DNA of 64,000 nt from Maribacter caenipelagi (GCF_004364175.1 NZ_SNZW01000014.1:62001-126000), one strand, 5' to 3'; positions 32,401 to 41,777 are shown, numbered from the stretch's first letter. Numbers and translations: made by a program. The notes: generated by a model not told the origin, from the letters alone.

Positions 32401-34312
32401 TTTCTGGAATGATTTAGATAAGGATGTAAAGAATGAGTTAGATAAAGGGTTAAAAGCTGCTGGTGAGGTTCTTCAATACTTCCCAGAGTCCAAAGAGTAT
32501 ACTTCTATAATTGAGGAATTAAAAAATAAAATTGAAGAGTTCGCGAAAGAAACGAAGCTTTTTGACGCACTTTTATGTGAAGATATTGCAGCGTATTTAT
32601 TTGAAGAGCTTAAATCTGATGCAGAATTTGTGTTCAGCAGTTTTGCTATTCAGTTAAAAGATGAATTTATAAAATTACTTAAATCTCATCAGGCAGATTT
32701 AAAATTTAAGAAAAGTGTTGAAGAAGCTCCGAAACTAGCATCTAAGATCCGTTTGGTAAAACAATGGGTTGGTGCATTTTTAAAATCTAAGAAAAATGTA
32801 GGTGCTACTATTAACTTAAACAGATATGAAAATGAAATTGTTTCTGCGCTTCTTTTTAGAGATGAATCTGCTTCTAAAATTAAGGCTGTTTCACCTAATA
32901 AAGCTCTAAAAGACCTAAGGGGTTCTCACGAAACTATTGTTGAAGGAGTTTATCCATTCAATTATCATGATTTTATTTCTAGAATGAACTTATTTGTGTC
33001 AGATGAAGTTCCGGCATTTTTAAAGTTTAAAAAGACAAAACACGAAATAACCGAAAAACTAAAAATTGATTTAAAGTTAGAGGAATTTAAGCCAAGAGTG
33101 CTTACCTCATTCGTGCGTAATAAATTAATTGACGAAGTATATCTTCCAATTTTCGGTAACAATTTAGCGAAACAACTAGGTACGGTTGGGGCGAACAAAC
33201 GAACTGACAGAATGGGTATGTTGCTATTAATATCTCCACCAGGTTACGGTAAAACTACCTTAATGGAATATATTGCTAATCGTCTAGGCTTAATCTTCGT
33301 TAAAATTAACGGTCCTGCTATTGGTCATGAAGTAACTAATGTTGATCCCGCCTCTGCTAAGAATAGTGCAGCAAGAGAAGAACTGAAAAAACTGAATTTA
33401 GCCTTTGAAATGGGGAATAATGTCATGCTATATCTTGATGATATTCAGCATTGTAATCCAGAATTTTTGCAGAAATTTATATCGCTATCAGATGGTACTC
33501 GTAAAATAGAAGGTGTTTATGAGGGTCAGCCAAAAACATATGATTTACGTGGCAAAAAGTTCTGTGTTATTATGGCCGGTAACCCATATACGGAAAGTGG
33601 AGAGAAATTCCAGATTCCAGATATGCTTGCTAACCGTGCCGATATTTACAACCTTGGCGATATTATTGGCGAAACCGAGCATTTGTTTAAACTTAGCCTT
33701 ATAGAGAATTCACTTACTGCAAATCCTATTTTACAGCAATTGGCAAGCAAAGAATTTGACGATGTATATACGCTAGTTGAGCAAATTGAATCTAAGTCTG
33801 ATGAAGGACAACTTATTGGTAATCATTCAAGTCAAGAAGTTGATGAGTATAAAAAGGTACTTGAAAAGGTTTTAAGAGTAAGAGATGTATTGCTAATAGT
33901 AAATGCAACCTACATTAAAAGTGCTGCCATGCAAGATGAATACCGTACAGAGCCTTCTTTTAAGCTTCAAGGTTCTTATAGAGACATGAATAAATTGGTG
34001 GCTCAAATAGTCCCAATCATGAACGAAAAAGAACTGAATACAATGTTACGTTCACATTATGAGAACGAAGCACAAACTTTGACAGGTTCTGCTGAGGCTA
34101 ATTTATTAAAGTACAATGAGTTAATAGGAAATCTTTCAGCTGAAGAAGATACACGATGGAGTGCTATTAAAGAGCAATTTGTAAAGAATAATAGGCTAAA
34201 AGGATTCGGTAATGCTAATGAGATGGCACAAGTGCTTTCTCAAATGATGGATTTTTCTGAAAATTTAGCAGGTATTAAATCGGTTCTTGAAAAAGGACTC
34301 AATAACGAATAA
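29423..34312 (+). CDS. 1629-aa AAA ATPase of DUF3686 type
   Basis: The N-terminal ~500 residues form a strand-rich region (propeller-like: YNVHFGLRTEINIKDVFSSYTF, GDLTIKIEDN). Long charged helices follow (~515-900). The C-terminal AAA+ domain (~1235-1500) has Walker A PPGYGKTT (G1274-T1279) and Walker B LYLDDIQH (D1339/D1340), and FCVIMAGNPYTESGEKF carries the sensor region. It resembles proteins annotated as DUF3686 'DNA repair ATPase'. Its place in a PspA-flotillin operon suggests a membrane-remodelling ATPase instead. Family name from memory, not a search. Confidence 0.75.
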   Translation: MAEESRTDKAEEHILDGGTYDVIKNRLQKQKELLQSKLIELNNDRKTVFGSLETKLIANDRINTENNCIARDIVSFGDTCLFGYNVHFGLRTEINIKDVFSSYTFTDNSFKVANLDLLEDETFKTDFTNLYKYYRNTIFSNFAIIGNYLHMVFQLSESPTDIKTFKWIVVDNSLKYIDNRSEHEYKFPVQQEFKWQEATRDMHRYGVHSHVSIKDRVFVETIGGDLTIKIEDNTAEGKGILDEPVEYVDQTLDDGQYRFGDLGNLLILEIKPFQEAARYFVFNDKMREVQKIDSIKDACILLPDDQGIIFPTGYYLQTGEYHIFDNAIPNVKFQERIISPNGEDLLYVFYSAAEGLYNLMSYNIISQVIKTPIICNGFTILENGELCYFKTEQEQTKHHVVQIWQTPYLKGDYVPSQHEDTLLYKIGNKDIVKAMAEVNGLITLLNKNDNYAGLYSDIAKFSKDILDAYYWLPEPDTHQLNEPIEEINKASNAAIDEFEKVVQLRKNAQNQLKLIQQNSEELFNKIKSTSFKSIDEFVALLTRLRSLRGEAISLKEVRYIDLEYIEVLEEQIGEQTKKISERCVQFLLNPNALQPYHDALKDKKEFIATVEKVIVAKEKEEEINEISTQLEMLIDIVSNLEIEDTAHSTKIIDDISLIFSTINELKAALKNKRNSLGISEAKGEFAAQLKLIDQSIINYLDMASTPEKCDEYQTKTSIQLEELEGKFTDFEEFIETIIEKREEVYAAFDARKNSLVEKRNKKSSALANASVRILKGVQKKAQSFNSAVEINGYFASDLMINKLRDIISQLQELDDSGKAEEIETQLKTAREDALRKLKDKLDLYEDGDSVIRLGKHKFGVNKQQLDLTIVFHNNELNYHLTGTDFYKVLNNEEFVKNRHLWNQEYVSETDDIYRGAYLAYKIFTKFTEEDLLPLSEEELLKLVQEQSRNDYSEGYIKGVHDVDASRILKLLVHKHHELDLLTYRPEIRGFAQFFWNDLDKDVKNELDKGLKAAGEVLQYFPESKEYTSIIEELKNKIEEFAKETKLFDALLCEDIAAYLFEELKSDAEFVFSSFAIQLKDEFIKLLKSHQADLKFKKSVEEAPKLASKIRLVKQWVGAFLKSKKNVGATINLNRYENEIVSALLFRDESASKIKAVSPNKALKDLRGSHETIVEGVYPFNYHDFISRMNLFVSDEVPAFLKFKKTKHEITEKLKIDLKLEEFKPRVLTSFVRNKLIDEVYLPIFGNNLAKQLGTVGANKRTDRMGMLLLISPPGYGKTTLMEYIANRLGLIFVKINGPAIGHEVTNVDPASAKNSAAREELKKLNLAFEMGNNVMLYLDDIQHCNPEFLQKFISLSDGTRKIEGVYEGQPKTYDLRGKKFCVIMAGNPYTESGEKFQIPDMLANRADIYNLGDIIGETEHLFKLSLIENSLTANPILQQLASKEFDDVYTLVEQIESKSDEGQLIGNHSSQEVDEYKKVLEKVLRVRDVLLIVNATYIKSAAMQDEYRTEPSFKLQGSYRDMNKLVAQIVPIMNEKELNTMLRSHYENEAQTLTGSAEANLLKYNELIGNLSAEEDTRWSAIKEQFVKNNRLKGFGNANEMAQVLSQMMDFSENLAGIKSVLEKGLNNE

Positions 34313-34379
34313 CAATTAATAAGAGGTTAATTTTTTCTTTTATTACTGAATTTCAAGCTTTCACGTCAAAATAAAGATG

Positions 34380-34387
34380 TAGTTTTG
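34380..34387 (+). promoter_or_regulatory. -7 promoter element of the J-domain/KTSC gene
   Basis: TAGTTTTG is an exact TAnnTTTG match. It overlaps the frame's TTG at 34385, so the start must be the ATG at 34409. Confidence 0.5.
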
Positions 34388-34408
34388 CACCCGCAAAAAA
34401 GCTGTATT

Positions 34409-34855
34409 ATGAAGCGCATTAATGAATACAAGAAACTCTTCGGGGTTGAAAAAGAAATTGAACTTAAGGCACTTAAGTCCACGTATAGAGGTTTAGTTAA
34501 AGAATGGCACCCAGACAAGTTTCAAGAAGGTGATGAAAAAAGAGAAGAGGCTGAAGTTCAAAGTCGTCGTATAATCGACGGGTACCACTTTTTAGTAAGT
34601 ATCGCTCCAGAAACTAAAGAAGCCAACAAAGAGGTATACAACGAGTCTATATACTCTGGTGTTGCCGATTTTCAGCATAATGGTTTAGTTTTAGAAGTTA
34701 CTTTCGTTGATGGTGCTACTTATGAGTATTTCGGTGTAACGAAACCTATTTTTCAGAAAATGATCAATTCTAATAAGTTGAACAGATTCGCGAAAAGAAC
34801 CATTTTCCCAAATTATTTGTACAGAAAATCGAAACGTGACCTTCAAGAGGCATAA
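34409..34855 (+). CDS. J-domain plus KTSC domain protein
   Basis: The 148-aa protein (start MKRINEYKKLF) has a DnaJ-type J-domain at ~1-65 with the diagnostic HPD motif (KEWHPDKF). A C-terminal KTSC domain (~75-140: VADFQHNGLVLEVTFVDGATYEYFGV, PIFQKMINS) follows. The J-domain recruits Hsp70 (DnaK); KTSC is a small nucleic-acid/protein-binding domain. It is 96 bp from the AAA ATPase gene and has its own promoter. It may link a chaperone to the following helicase. Confidence 0.82.
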   Translation: MKRINEYKKLFGVEKEIELKALKSTYRGLVKEWHPDKFQEGDEKREEAEVQSRRIIDGYHFLVSIAPETKEANKEVYNESIYSGVADFQHNGLVLEVTFVDGATYEYFGVTKPIFQKMINSNKLNRFAKRTIFPNYLYRKSKRDLQEA

Positions 34856-34886
34856 ACGTTTATAAATTAATGGTAACGTAAAGCGC

Positions 34887-36188
34887 ATGAAAAATCAAGA
34901 ACAGATTTTATCAAAATTGAATATTGATGCGTTAAATCCGATGCAAGAAAGTGCGTTAGATGCTATCTCAACATCAAATAATACCATTTTACTTTCTCCG
35001 ACCGGTACAGGAAAAACATTGGCTTTTCTTTTACCGGTTTTAGATTTTTTAGACCATGATAATCCTGAAGTTCAGGTATTGATTCTAGTACCTTCACGCG
35101 AATTGGCAATTCAAATTGAACAGGTTATTCGTAATATGGGTACTGGTTTTAAGGTGAATGCCATTTATGGTGGCAGACCCATGTCTAAAGATAAAATAGA
35201 ACTCAAACATACACCTGCAATCTTAATAGGTACTCCCGGTAGAATTTTGGACCATTTTATGGCTGATCGTTTTACAAAAGACCATATTAAAACATTGGTT
35301 CTTGATGAATTCGATAAATCATTAGAAGTCGGCTTTGAAGAGGAAATGAGTCAAATTTTAGCGGAATTACCGAACCTCAAAAAGCGTATTCTTACTTCAG
35401 CTACCGAAGGTGTTAAGATTCCGAAGTTTGTGGGTATGGAGAATCCTAAACGTGTCAATTTTCTTAAAAAAGACACACCATCACAACTTACCATTAGTAC
35501 GGTAATTTCAGAAGACAAAGACAAGTTAAAAACACTTGTTCAATTATTGAAATATATAGGTGAAGAACCAGGTATTATCTTCTGTAATTTTAAAGATAGT
35601 ATTGACAGTGTTCGTGATTATTTAAGCCAGCAACGTATTCAGCACGAGTGCTTTTCTGGTGGTATGGAACAGAAAGACAGAGAGCGTGCTTTAATAAAAT
35701 TCAGAAACGGAAGTAGTCGTATTTTAGTTGCTACAGATTTAGCTGCTAGGGGTATAGATATACCCGAATTAAAATTTATAATTCATTACGAATTACCACA
35801 TCGTATTGAAGAGTTCACCCACCGTAACGGTAGAACCGCTCGTGTAAATGAAGCTGGCACAGCTTATGTTTTACAATGGGATAAAGAACCTTTACCTGAG
35901 TTTATTAAGAAGTCAAAAGGAATAAATATTAGTAAGACCAATAGGCTAGGAGATCCTCTATGGGAAACCTTATTTATCTCTGGCGGCCGTAAAGACAAAA
36001 TATCAAAGGGTGATATTGCGGGACTCTTCTTTAAGCAAGGCGGACTAATTAAAGAGCAGTTAGGTGATATTGAACTAAAGCAAGATTGTGCTTTTGTAGC
36101 AGTACCTAAAAGCAAATCTAATAAACTTGTAAATGAGTTAAACAACTCCCGATTAAAAAAGAAAAAAGTGCGCATTACCGTACTTTAA
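34887..36188 (+). CDS. DbpA-like DEAD-box RNA helicase with DEFD motif
   Basis: The 433-aa protein has motif I SPTGTGKT, the Q-like N-terminus LNPMQESALDAI and TPGRILDHF (motif Ib). Motif II is DEFD instead of DEAD (LVLDEFDKSLE); motif III is SATEG. The second RecA domain has VATDLAARGIDIPELK and HRNGRTAR (motif VI). The last ~70 residues (GDIAGLFFKQGG onward) look like the DbpA RNA-binding domain. It likely assists ribosome assembly. It is 31 bp downstream of the J/KTSC gene. A DEFD variant keeps both acidic residues needed for ATP hydrolysis. Confidence 0.88.
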   Translation: MKNQEQILSKLNIDALNPMQESALDAISTSNNTILLSPTGTGKTLAFLLPVLDFLDHDNPEVQVLILVPSRELAIQIEQVIRNMGTGFKVNAIYGGRPMSKDKIELKHTPAILIGTPGRILDHFMADRFTKDHIKTLVLDEFDKSLEVGFEEEMSQILAELPNLKKRILTSATEGVKIPKFVGMENPKRVNFLKKDTPSQLTISTVISEDKDKLKTLVQLLKYIGEEPGIIFCNFKDSIDSVRDYLSQQRIQHECFSGGMEQKDRERALIKFRNGSSRILVATDLAARGIDIPELKFIIHYELPHRIEEFTHRNGRTARVNEAGTAYVLQWDKEPLPEFIKKSKGINISKTNRLGDPLWETLFISGGRKDKISKGDIAGLFFKQGGLIKEQLGDIELKQDCAFVAVPKSKSNKLVNELNNSRLKKKKVRITVL

Positions 36189-36198
36189 CCATAGTTAG

Positions 36199-36206
36199 TA
36201 TTTTTG
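36199..36206 (+). promoter_or_regulatory. -7 promoter element of the zinc-ribbon SDR gene
   Basis: TATTTTTG is an exact TAnnTTTG match, 17 bp before the ATG at 36223. It gives a nearly leaderless message. Confidence 0.5.
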
Positions 36207-36222
36207 CCCTTTTTAAGGTTGT

Positions 36223-37776
36223 ATGATGAAGGATAAACAACACGAGAACGAGACTGAAATCGATTTAACCGAGATTGAAAGTTGTATTGAAATTTTAAAT
36301 CGTTTGGTAACCGATACCAATCAAATATTTGAAATTCCTGAAGATAGAAGAATTGCCTTAATTAAAGTTGCTGGTCAGTTATCTCGCCCAAATAAGCAAG
36401 AGTTTGCTAAAAGGGTCAAAGATGCCAAACGCAACGAAAAAAGAAAGCAAGCAGTTCGCGATAAGCATGCTCGTAAAGAAACAGGTATACGTAGTGCTCG
36501 TGAAGCTCATGTATTTGTTGCTCCTAAATTATTACCTGCTGCAGAATTGGCTAGTAAAGATTTACCTGAACTTGCCACTCCTCGTAATTGCTACGTTTGT
36601 AAGGCAGAGTTTACCAAACTTCATCATTTTTATGACACCATGTGTACCGATTGTGGTGATTTCAATTACGCTAAAAGATTTCAAAATGCCAATGTTAAAG
36701 GACAAGTTGCGGTTATTACCGGATCTCGTCTCAAAATTGGTTATCACATTACATTAATGCTACTTCGTGGAGGTGCAACGGTTATTGCAACAACTCGTTT
36801 TCCTGTAGATTCAGCTCTTCGTTTTTCAAAGGAGGAGGATTTTACAGAATGGGGTCACCGACTTAAAATTCACGGTTTAGATTTACGCCATATACCTAGT
36901 GTTGAAATCTTCTGTAACTTCATTGAGCAGGAATATGATAAGCTAGATATCCTTATCAATAACGCTGCACAAACCGTACGAAGACCGGCAGGTTTCTATC
37001 ATCACCTAATGGAAAATGAAGAAAAAGAAATTTCTTCATTACCTAAGTTTGCTCAAATGGTTTTAAGTGACCATGTAAGTTGTTTAGATGAATTAAAATC
37101 GTTCAGTAGTAAAGCTTCTCCCAACCAAAATATGCCGGTAACATGGCATGGACCAGAACCCGGTATTGGTTTACGAGCTTCTGCAAAACTATCTCAAATT
37201 CCGTATAGTTTTGATAATGCATTGGTTGCCCAAGAAGTTTTCCCAACGGGTGAATTAGATGCAGATTTACAACAGGTAGATTTACGTAAAACGAACAGCT
37301 GGCGATTAAAACTAGGAGAAATTGAAACCACTGAAATGATTGAAGTTCAGCTTGTTAATTCAGTTGCTCCATTCGTGTTGTGTAATCGTTTGGCGGAGTT
37401 GATGAAGAAAGAGAACACGGGTCAAAAACATATTATAAACGTTACGGCGATGGAAGGTAAATTCCACCGTTTCTTCAAAGAATCTCGTCACCCACATACC
37501 AATATGGCGAAAGCTGCATTGAATATGTTGACACATACTGCCGCGGGCGAACTGGCGAAAGACGGAATTTTCATGAATGCCGTTGATACTGGTTGGGTAA
37601 CCGATGAAGATCCAGCAGAATTGGCTAAAAAGAAACAAGAAGTACACGATTTTCAGCCTCCTTTAGATATTGTAGATGGTGCGGCTAGAGTTATGGATCC
37701 TTTGTTTGATGGTATAAATACAGGTAAACATTGGTGTGGTAAGTTTTTAAAGGATTACTTCCCCATTGATTGGTAG
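36223..37776 (+). CDS. Zinc-ribbon SDR-like protein lacking the catalytic tyrosine
   Basis: The 517-aa protein has a charged N-terminus (~1-110) and a zinc ribbon (CYVC at 123-126 and CTDC at 141-144). A Rossmann domain follows (~160-517) with [10 protein letters not shown] in place of TGxxxGIG and [10 protein letters not shown] as the NNAG equivalent. In classical SDRs a Tyr-x-x-x-Lys motif follows the catalytic Ser. Here the same place reads TNMAK, so Tyr is Thr. NADP binding may remain but redox catalysis is doubtful. Follows the helicase with its own -7 box. Confidence 0.7.
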   Translation: MMKDKQHENETEIDLTEIESCIEILNRLVTDTNQIFEIPEDRRIALIKVAGQLSRPNKQEFAKRVKDAKRNEKRKQAVRDKHARKETGIRSAREAHVFVAPKLLPAAELASKDLPELATPRNCYVCKAEFTKLHHFYDTMCTDCGDFNYAKRFQNANVKGQVAVITGSRLKIGYHITLMLLRGGATVIATTRFPVDSALRFSKEEDFTEWGHRLKIHGLDLRHIPSVEIFCNFIEQEYDKLDILINNAAQTVRRPAGFYHHLMENEEKEISSLPKFAQMVLSDHVSCLDELKSFSSKASPNQNMPVTWHGPEPGIGLRASAKLSQIPYSFDNALVAQEVFPTGELDADLQQVDLRKTNSWRLKLGEIETTEMIEVQLVNSVAPFVLCNRLAELMKKENTGQKHIINVTAMEGKFHRFFKESRHPHTNMAKAALNMLTHTAAGELAKDGIFMNAVDTGWVTDEDPAELAKKKQEVHDFQPPLDIVDGAARVMDPLFDGINTGKHWCGKFLKDYFPIDW

Positions 37777-37812
37777 ACAAATACTTTTAATTATACAAAA
37801 ACACTTCTTTAA

Positions 37813-38748
37813 ATGAGTAAAAGAAATAATAGCTACCTTTATTTAGTTATTATTTTATATTCCATTATGGTTAACAGTCAAGATAACTTGTCTAAAATTA
37901 AGAATCAAATACTAATCTCAGATTTTAATATTCCTTATAGCTATAAAATAGAACTTAGTAAATTGGTTCAGCCAACTGTGGGAGTCAGAACAATAGTGAA
38001 AGATGATAAGAATATTAATATAGGCTCATCAAAAATTGGAGGTAAGCCCGATTTACCAAGTAACTTTGATTGGCCCAAAATGGATGATGAGTTTCTTACT
38101 TTTTGTGCTCAATATAATTTAGAGGAAATCAATATATATGATGTTTCTAACGAATTACCGTCTAGAGGAATAATTTATGTTTTTATTTATATTGACCAAG
38201 AATGGCCGGGCTTCTTAAACAAGAAAAGTTCATATAAAGTTATTTTTCAAGAAAACACAGACGAATTAATCAGAACAGAATTTCCTTTCAATTACTTCAA
38301 TGAAGGAATTTTTGAACCTTCCAAGATAAAATATTTTGAATCTTATACCATGCCTGATGATGAGAGCATTATCTTGAAGAATTTGCAAGACAATTATGAA
38401 GATTTTCATAATCTCTATCATTCAACTTATGAGTATATCGAACATTTAACAGAGTTAGATATAGATAGTTTTCATCAAGTATTAGGCTTTGATCGTTCAA
38501 TTCAATCAAGTGTAACATATAATTTTGCTGAAATTGAATTAGAAATCACTACACAAAAAGAGTGGAAAACTAAGGAATCTGAAGTTTTAGAGTTATCTAA
38601 AAAATACAAATTACTTCTTCAACTTGACACTGATGATAACAATTTAGAAAAGTTTAGTGGCAGTTCGACTATTTACTTCGGAATTGAGCATAAAGACCTA
38701 GAAATGAAAAATTTCGATAACGTTATTATGGCTTTTCAGGGTACTTAA
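37813..38748 (+). CDS. Exported DUF1963/YwqG-like protein
   Basis: The 311-aa protein has a signal peptide (YSIMVNSQ). Residues ~75-110 show the YwqG signature GSSKIGGKPDLPSNFDWPKMD, where the tight GG.P.LP..+.WP pattern is diagnostic. Later FCAQYNLEEINIYD and FHQVLGFD fit the same family. YwqG-like proteins often lie near polymorphic-toxin or MORN antitoxin genes, and a MORN operon follows here. Function unknown. Confidence 0.75.
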   Translation: MSKRNNSYLYLVIILYSIMVNSQDNLSKIKNQILISDFNIPYSYKIELSKLVQPTVGVRTIVKDDKNINIGSSKIGGKPDLPSNFDWPKMDDEFLTFCAQYNLEEINIYDVSNELPSRGIIYVFIYIDQEWPGFLNKKSSYKVIFQENTDELIRTEFPFNYFNEGIFEPSKIKYFESYTMPDDESIILKNLQDNYEDFHNLYHSTYEYIEHLTELDIDSFHQVLGFDRSIQSSVTYNFAEIELEITTQKEWKTKESEVLELSKKYKLLLQLDTDDNNLEKFSGSSTIYFGIEHKDLEMKNFDNVIMAFQGT

Positions 38749-38773
38749 TATCATAATTTATGATAATACTCTT

Positions 38774-38813
38774 CAATAACATTAATACCAATTGATGTTA
38801 TTGGTCTTTTTTT
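38774..38813 (+). terminator. Rho-independent terminator
   Basis: CAATAACAT pairs with ATGTTATTG across a 12-base loop and is followed by an 8-base T-run. It ends the DUF1963 transcript. Confidence 0.8.
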
Positions 38814-38961
38814 TCATGCTTTTTCTTAATATCATTGAGACTTCCGTAATTTTAATAGCTTTTATTGCTGCATCCTAAATTGTTTAGAAACATTTAATAA
38901 AAAGTCAAAACTCTTACTGTTCTTATTTACTAGTCTGAATCTATTTTCGTTTTTTTGCTGC

Positions 38962-40920
38962 ATGATTAGGCTAACTATCAAACCATTACTACAATTTCTT
39001 GTATATATAGTTGTCGGAATTTACATTCCGGTGAGCGCTCAAGAAACACAAACGTATAACGGACCTTTACAAATAGGTAAGTATAACGGTAACGCAACGT
39101 ATTCTTATAAACTTGTTGAGAACGACACTGTTCTCGATGGTGATTTTACGGTATTACGTTCCAATCTTCAAGAACTTTTAGAGAAGCAAGATTATTCGTT
39201 TCAATTTAAGGGGTCATTCGTTGATGGCACTGCAAACGGACCATGGAAATTTCAATTCGGAGAATTTAATTCTAAAAGTCAGTCTGAAGTCATAGATTAC
39301 CAATACCGTGTTCTTGTAAGTGGAATTCAGAAATCTGCTATCGGAAAAATCAAAATGGGAAAACCGAATGGCAAATGGATCGTTTTAGAAGAAGAAATTG
39401 AAAATTCTGAAATATCTAAAACCTTATTTAAAAGTGTCATTTCTTTTGATAATGGTGTTCCACAGCAAAACTTTAGTATTAATAGCGAAAACTATACTCT
39501 TGTAGGTCGATTTCTAAGAGATGGTTTGGCTCATGATGAATGGTCATTGTTTCCTTCTAACGGAATAGACCAATTTGAGAGCTGGTATTTTAAAGATGGT
39601 TTATTGCAGTCTATTAGAGTAGATGATGAAAGTGATCATAAAACTATAAAGGCTTTCCAAGGATATAATAGTCAAACTAAAATCATAAATCTAAATGCAG
39701 GTTATATTAAAGCTTTGGAAATTCAACTTTCTCAAGTAGATATTGACATTTTGCACCATAATAGTTTACCCGAACTTTTAAAGCAAAATGCGGCACGTTA
39801 CCAAGAGGTTGATGATATATTATCTGCACTAGGCAAGTCAGAATTTCTTCCTGAATTTAAAGTTAAGGTTCCTTATTATCCGCTTGATTCACTAGAGGTC
39901 GCTAATGTTGATAGCATTGTATCCTATTATAAAAAAGCAAATGAATTAAGTGAATCTATCTTACAAAATTCACAGCTGAATATCTTAAAATTATCTGATA
40001 GCAATACAGCATATCAGTATAATACGGTACTTTATTTAAAAGAAAAATTCTTAAAACCTATTGAAGAAATTGTAAATTATGATTCTTTAAATATTCTAGA
40101 ATATACATCGCGAGAGCAATTGGTTAATCACGTATTTTCAGATGGAATGCCCGAATCTAAAATGGATATTGAGATACAAATAGATAGTATTACATCTTCT
40201 AAATCATATTCGCTTCCTTCAAGTGATACAATCAATAATGATAATTCTATTATAGTTAATATTGAAGCTGTTGCAAAAATGGGATATGACGGTATTTTGT
40301 CTATCGCAAACGAAGTTAAAGAGACCTTAACGCAAGAAAAACGACAGAATGAGTTGGCGAGTTTAGAAGAGGAAATCATTCAAAAAAATGATTCCATGGT
40401 GATTTTTATCGATTCTACAAGTGCAACTATTCCATTAAAATATGCTACAGCTTTAAAACAATTGAAATCTTTTACCAACAATACCTTAAATGAGTATTCT
40501 AAAGTAAAATCTGCTCAAAACAGATTAGCTGCTGCCAGAAGTACTGTTGATTGTCTAAATAACTTAAACGATTTATCTAGAACAGTTTCGCTAATGCCAG
40601 CATACCAAACGGATATAATAGAAAATTATACCGATCGTATTTGGAATCCGTTTATGGCAACCTTGATGGATGAGGATATTAAAAAACGGATTACTTCTAC
40701 CTATACTAAAATTTTAGAACCTTACTTCTTAACTGAAATAGAACAACAAATATCTTGTGAATCTATTGAAGATTTAAACAAAAATATTACAGCTACGTAC
40801 AAAAAGATTTTAGAACTAAAAGATCAAAATACCAAAAAGCTTGAACGAAAACTTAAAAAGGAAAAAGATCCTGTTACCGTATTAGAGATGTTGAATGTAC
40901 AAAACACTACAAAGCAATAG
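38962..40920 (+). CDS. Exported MORN-like/helical protein, unknown function
   Basis: The 652-aa protein has a signal peptide (ending IPVSAQ). The N-terminal ~230 residues contain MORN/YwqK-like elements (YNGPLQIGKYNGNATY, GSFVDGTANGPWKF, GKIKMGKPNGKW, GRFLRDGLAHDEWSLF). The remainder (~250-650) is rich in helices and charged residues (NELASLEEEIIQKNDSMV). Only a 3-bp gap separates it from the DUF2490 gene, so it is the first gene of a three-gene envelope operon. No enzyme motif seen. Confidence 0.6.
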   Translation: MIRLTIKPLLQFLVYIVVGIYIPVSAQETQTYNGPLQIGKYNGNATYSYKLVENDTVLDGDFTVLRSNLQELLEKQDYSFQFKGSFVDGTANGPWKFQFGEFNSKSQSEVIDYQYRVLVSGIQKSAIGKIKMGKPNGKWIVLEEEIENSEISKTLFKSVISFDNGVPQQNFSINSENYTLVGRFLRDGLAHDEWSLFPSNGIDQFESWYFKDGLLQSIRVDDESDHKTIKAFQGYNSQTKIINLNAGYIKALEIQLSQVDIDILHHNSLPELLKQNAARYQEVDDILSALGKSEFLPEFKVKVPYYPLDSLEVANVDSIVSYYKKANELSESILQNSQLNILKLSDSNTAYQYNTVLYLKEKFLKPIEEIVNYDSLNILEYTSREQLVNHVFSDGMPESKMDIEIQIDSITSSKSYSLPSSDTINNDNSIIVNIEAVAKMGYDGILSIANEVKETLTQEKRQNELASLEEEIIQKNDSMVIFIDSTSATIPLKYATALKQLKSFTNNTLNEYSKVKSAQNRLAAARSTVDCLNNLNDLSRTVSLMPAYQTDIIENYTDRIWNPFMATLMDEDIKKRITSTYTKILEPYFLTEIEQQISCESIEDLNKNITATYKKILELKDQNTKKLERKLKKEKDPVTVLEMLNVQNTTKQ

Positions 40921-40923
40921 CCT

Positions 40924-41757
40924 ATGAAAACGTTTCGTACACAAATCGTTAAGCTCGTATTCTTATTCTTGTTTACTGCTACATTCCAAATTGTAGCACA
41001 AGAAAAAGAAGCTGTAGAATTACCAGAATATTCGAAATATAAAGACTTAGGCACCAAAACTTGGATCAATACTTACGGAAATATTAGAATAAGCAAACGC
41101 TTATTTTGGGATGCACAAACGCATTTAAGATTAGAGGAAACAGAAGCTACACCCTTTTTTGGTCAAGTTGCACAGGTTTATAATAGACATGCTATCGGGT
41201 ATATTCACTCTAAATATTTTAACGTTCGTTTAGGCGGAGTGTTACGTTTAAACTTCAATACGGACGAAGCTTCTACAGACCGTAATTTGGTGCCAGAATG
41301 GCGTATTTGGCATCAGTATCAATTTGCACAGTCATTGGCGAGTATGATGATTTATCACCGTATTCGTATTGAACATCGTTGGACACAAAGTTTTGTAGAG
41401 AATAGCGATTATATCTTTAGAAACCGTTGGAGGTATATGTTTAGAATGAAAATTCCGTTAAACGATCACAAGTTAAAACCAAAGACATTATACGTTGCAC
41501 CAGAGGCTGAATTAATTATGCAAAGCGGAAAAGCAGTCGTTGCAAGCCCGATGGAAGATTTACGACTAACAACTACTTTAGGTTATATTCTTACGCCAAG
41601 ATTAACCGTAGCAGCAGGCGCCATGTATTCTCAAGGTCAAGATTTAAAGAACGGCGGTTATTACAAGCAAAGTTGGGCTATGCGTTTTCACGTGTATTAT
41701 TCACCAGATTTCAGAAAGGTAAAAAACAAACTTCCTGAAATTCATTTAACAGATTAA
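40924..41757 (+). CDS. DUF2490-type outer-membrane beta-barrel protein
   Basis: The 277-aa protein has a signal peptide (FQIVAQ). The rest is made of amphipathic strands such as TWINTYGNIRISKRLFWDAQTHLRLEE and LVPEWRIWHQYQFAQSLASMMIYHRIRIEHRW with aromatic girdles. This is the DUF2490 outer-membrane pattern, and the WRYMFRMKIPLN segment is characteristic. Function unknown; probably anchors the operon products to the outer membrane. Confidence 0.7.
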   Translation: MKTFRTQIVKLVFLFLFTATFQIVAQEKEAVELPEYSKYKDLGTKTWINTYGNIRISKRLFWDAQTHLRLEETEATPFFGQVAQVYNRHAIGYIHSKYFNVRLGGVLRLNFNTDEASTDRNLVPEWRIWHQYQFAQSLASMMIYHRIRIEHRWTQSFVENSDYIFRNRWRYMFRMKIPLNDHKLKPKTLYVAPEAELIMQSGKAVVASPMEDLRLTTTLGYILTPRLTVAAGAMYSQGQDLKNGGYYKQSWAMRFHVYYSPDFRKVKNKLPEIHLTD

Positions 41758-41777
41758 TACCATAGAGCAAAAACACT

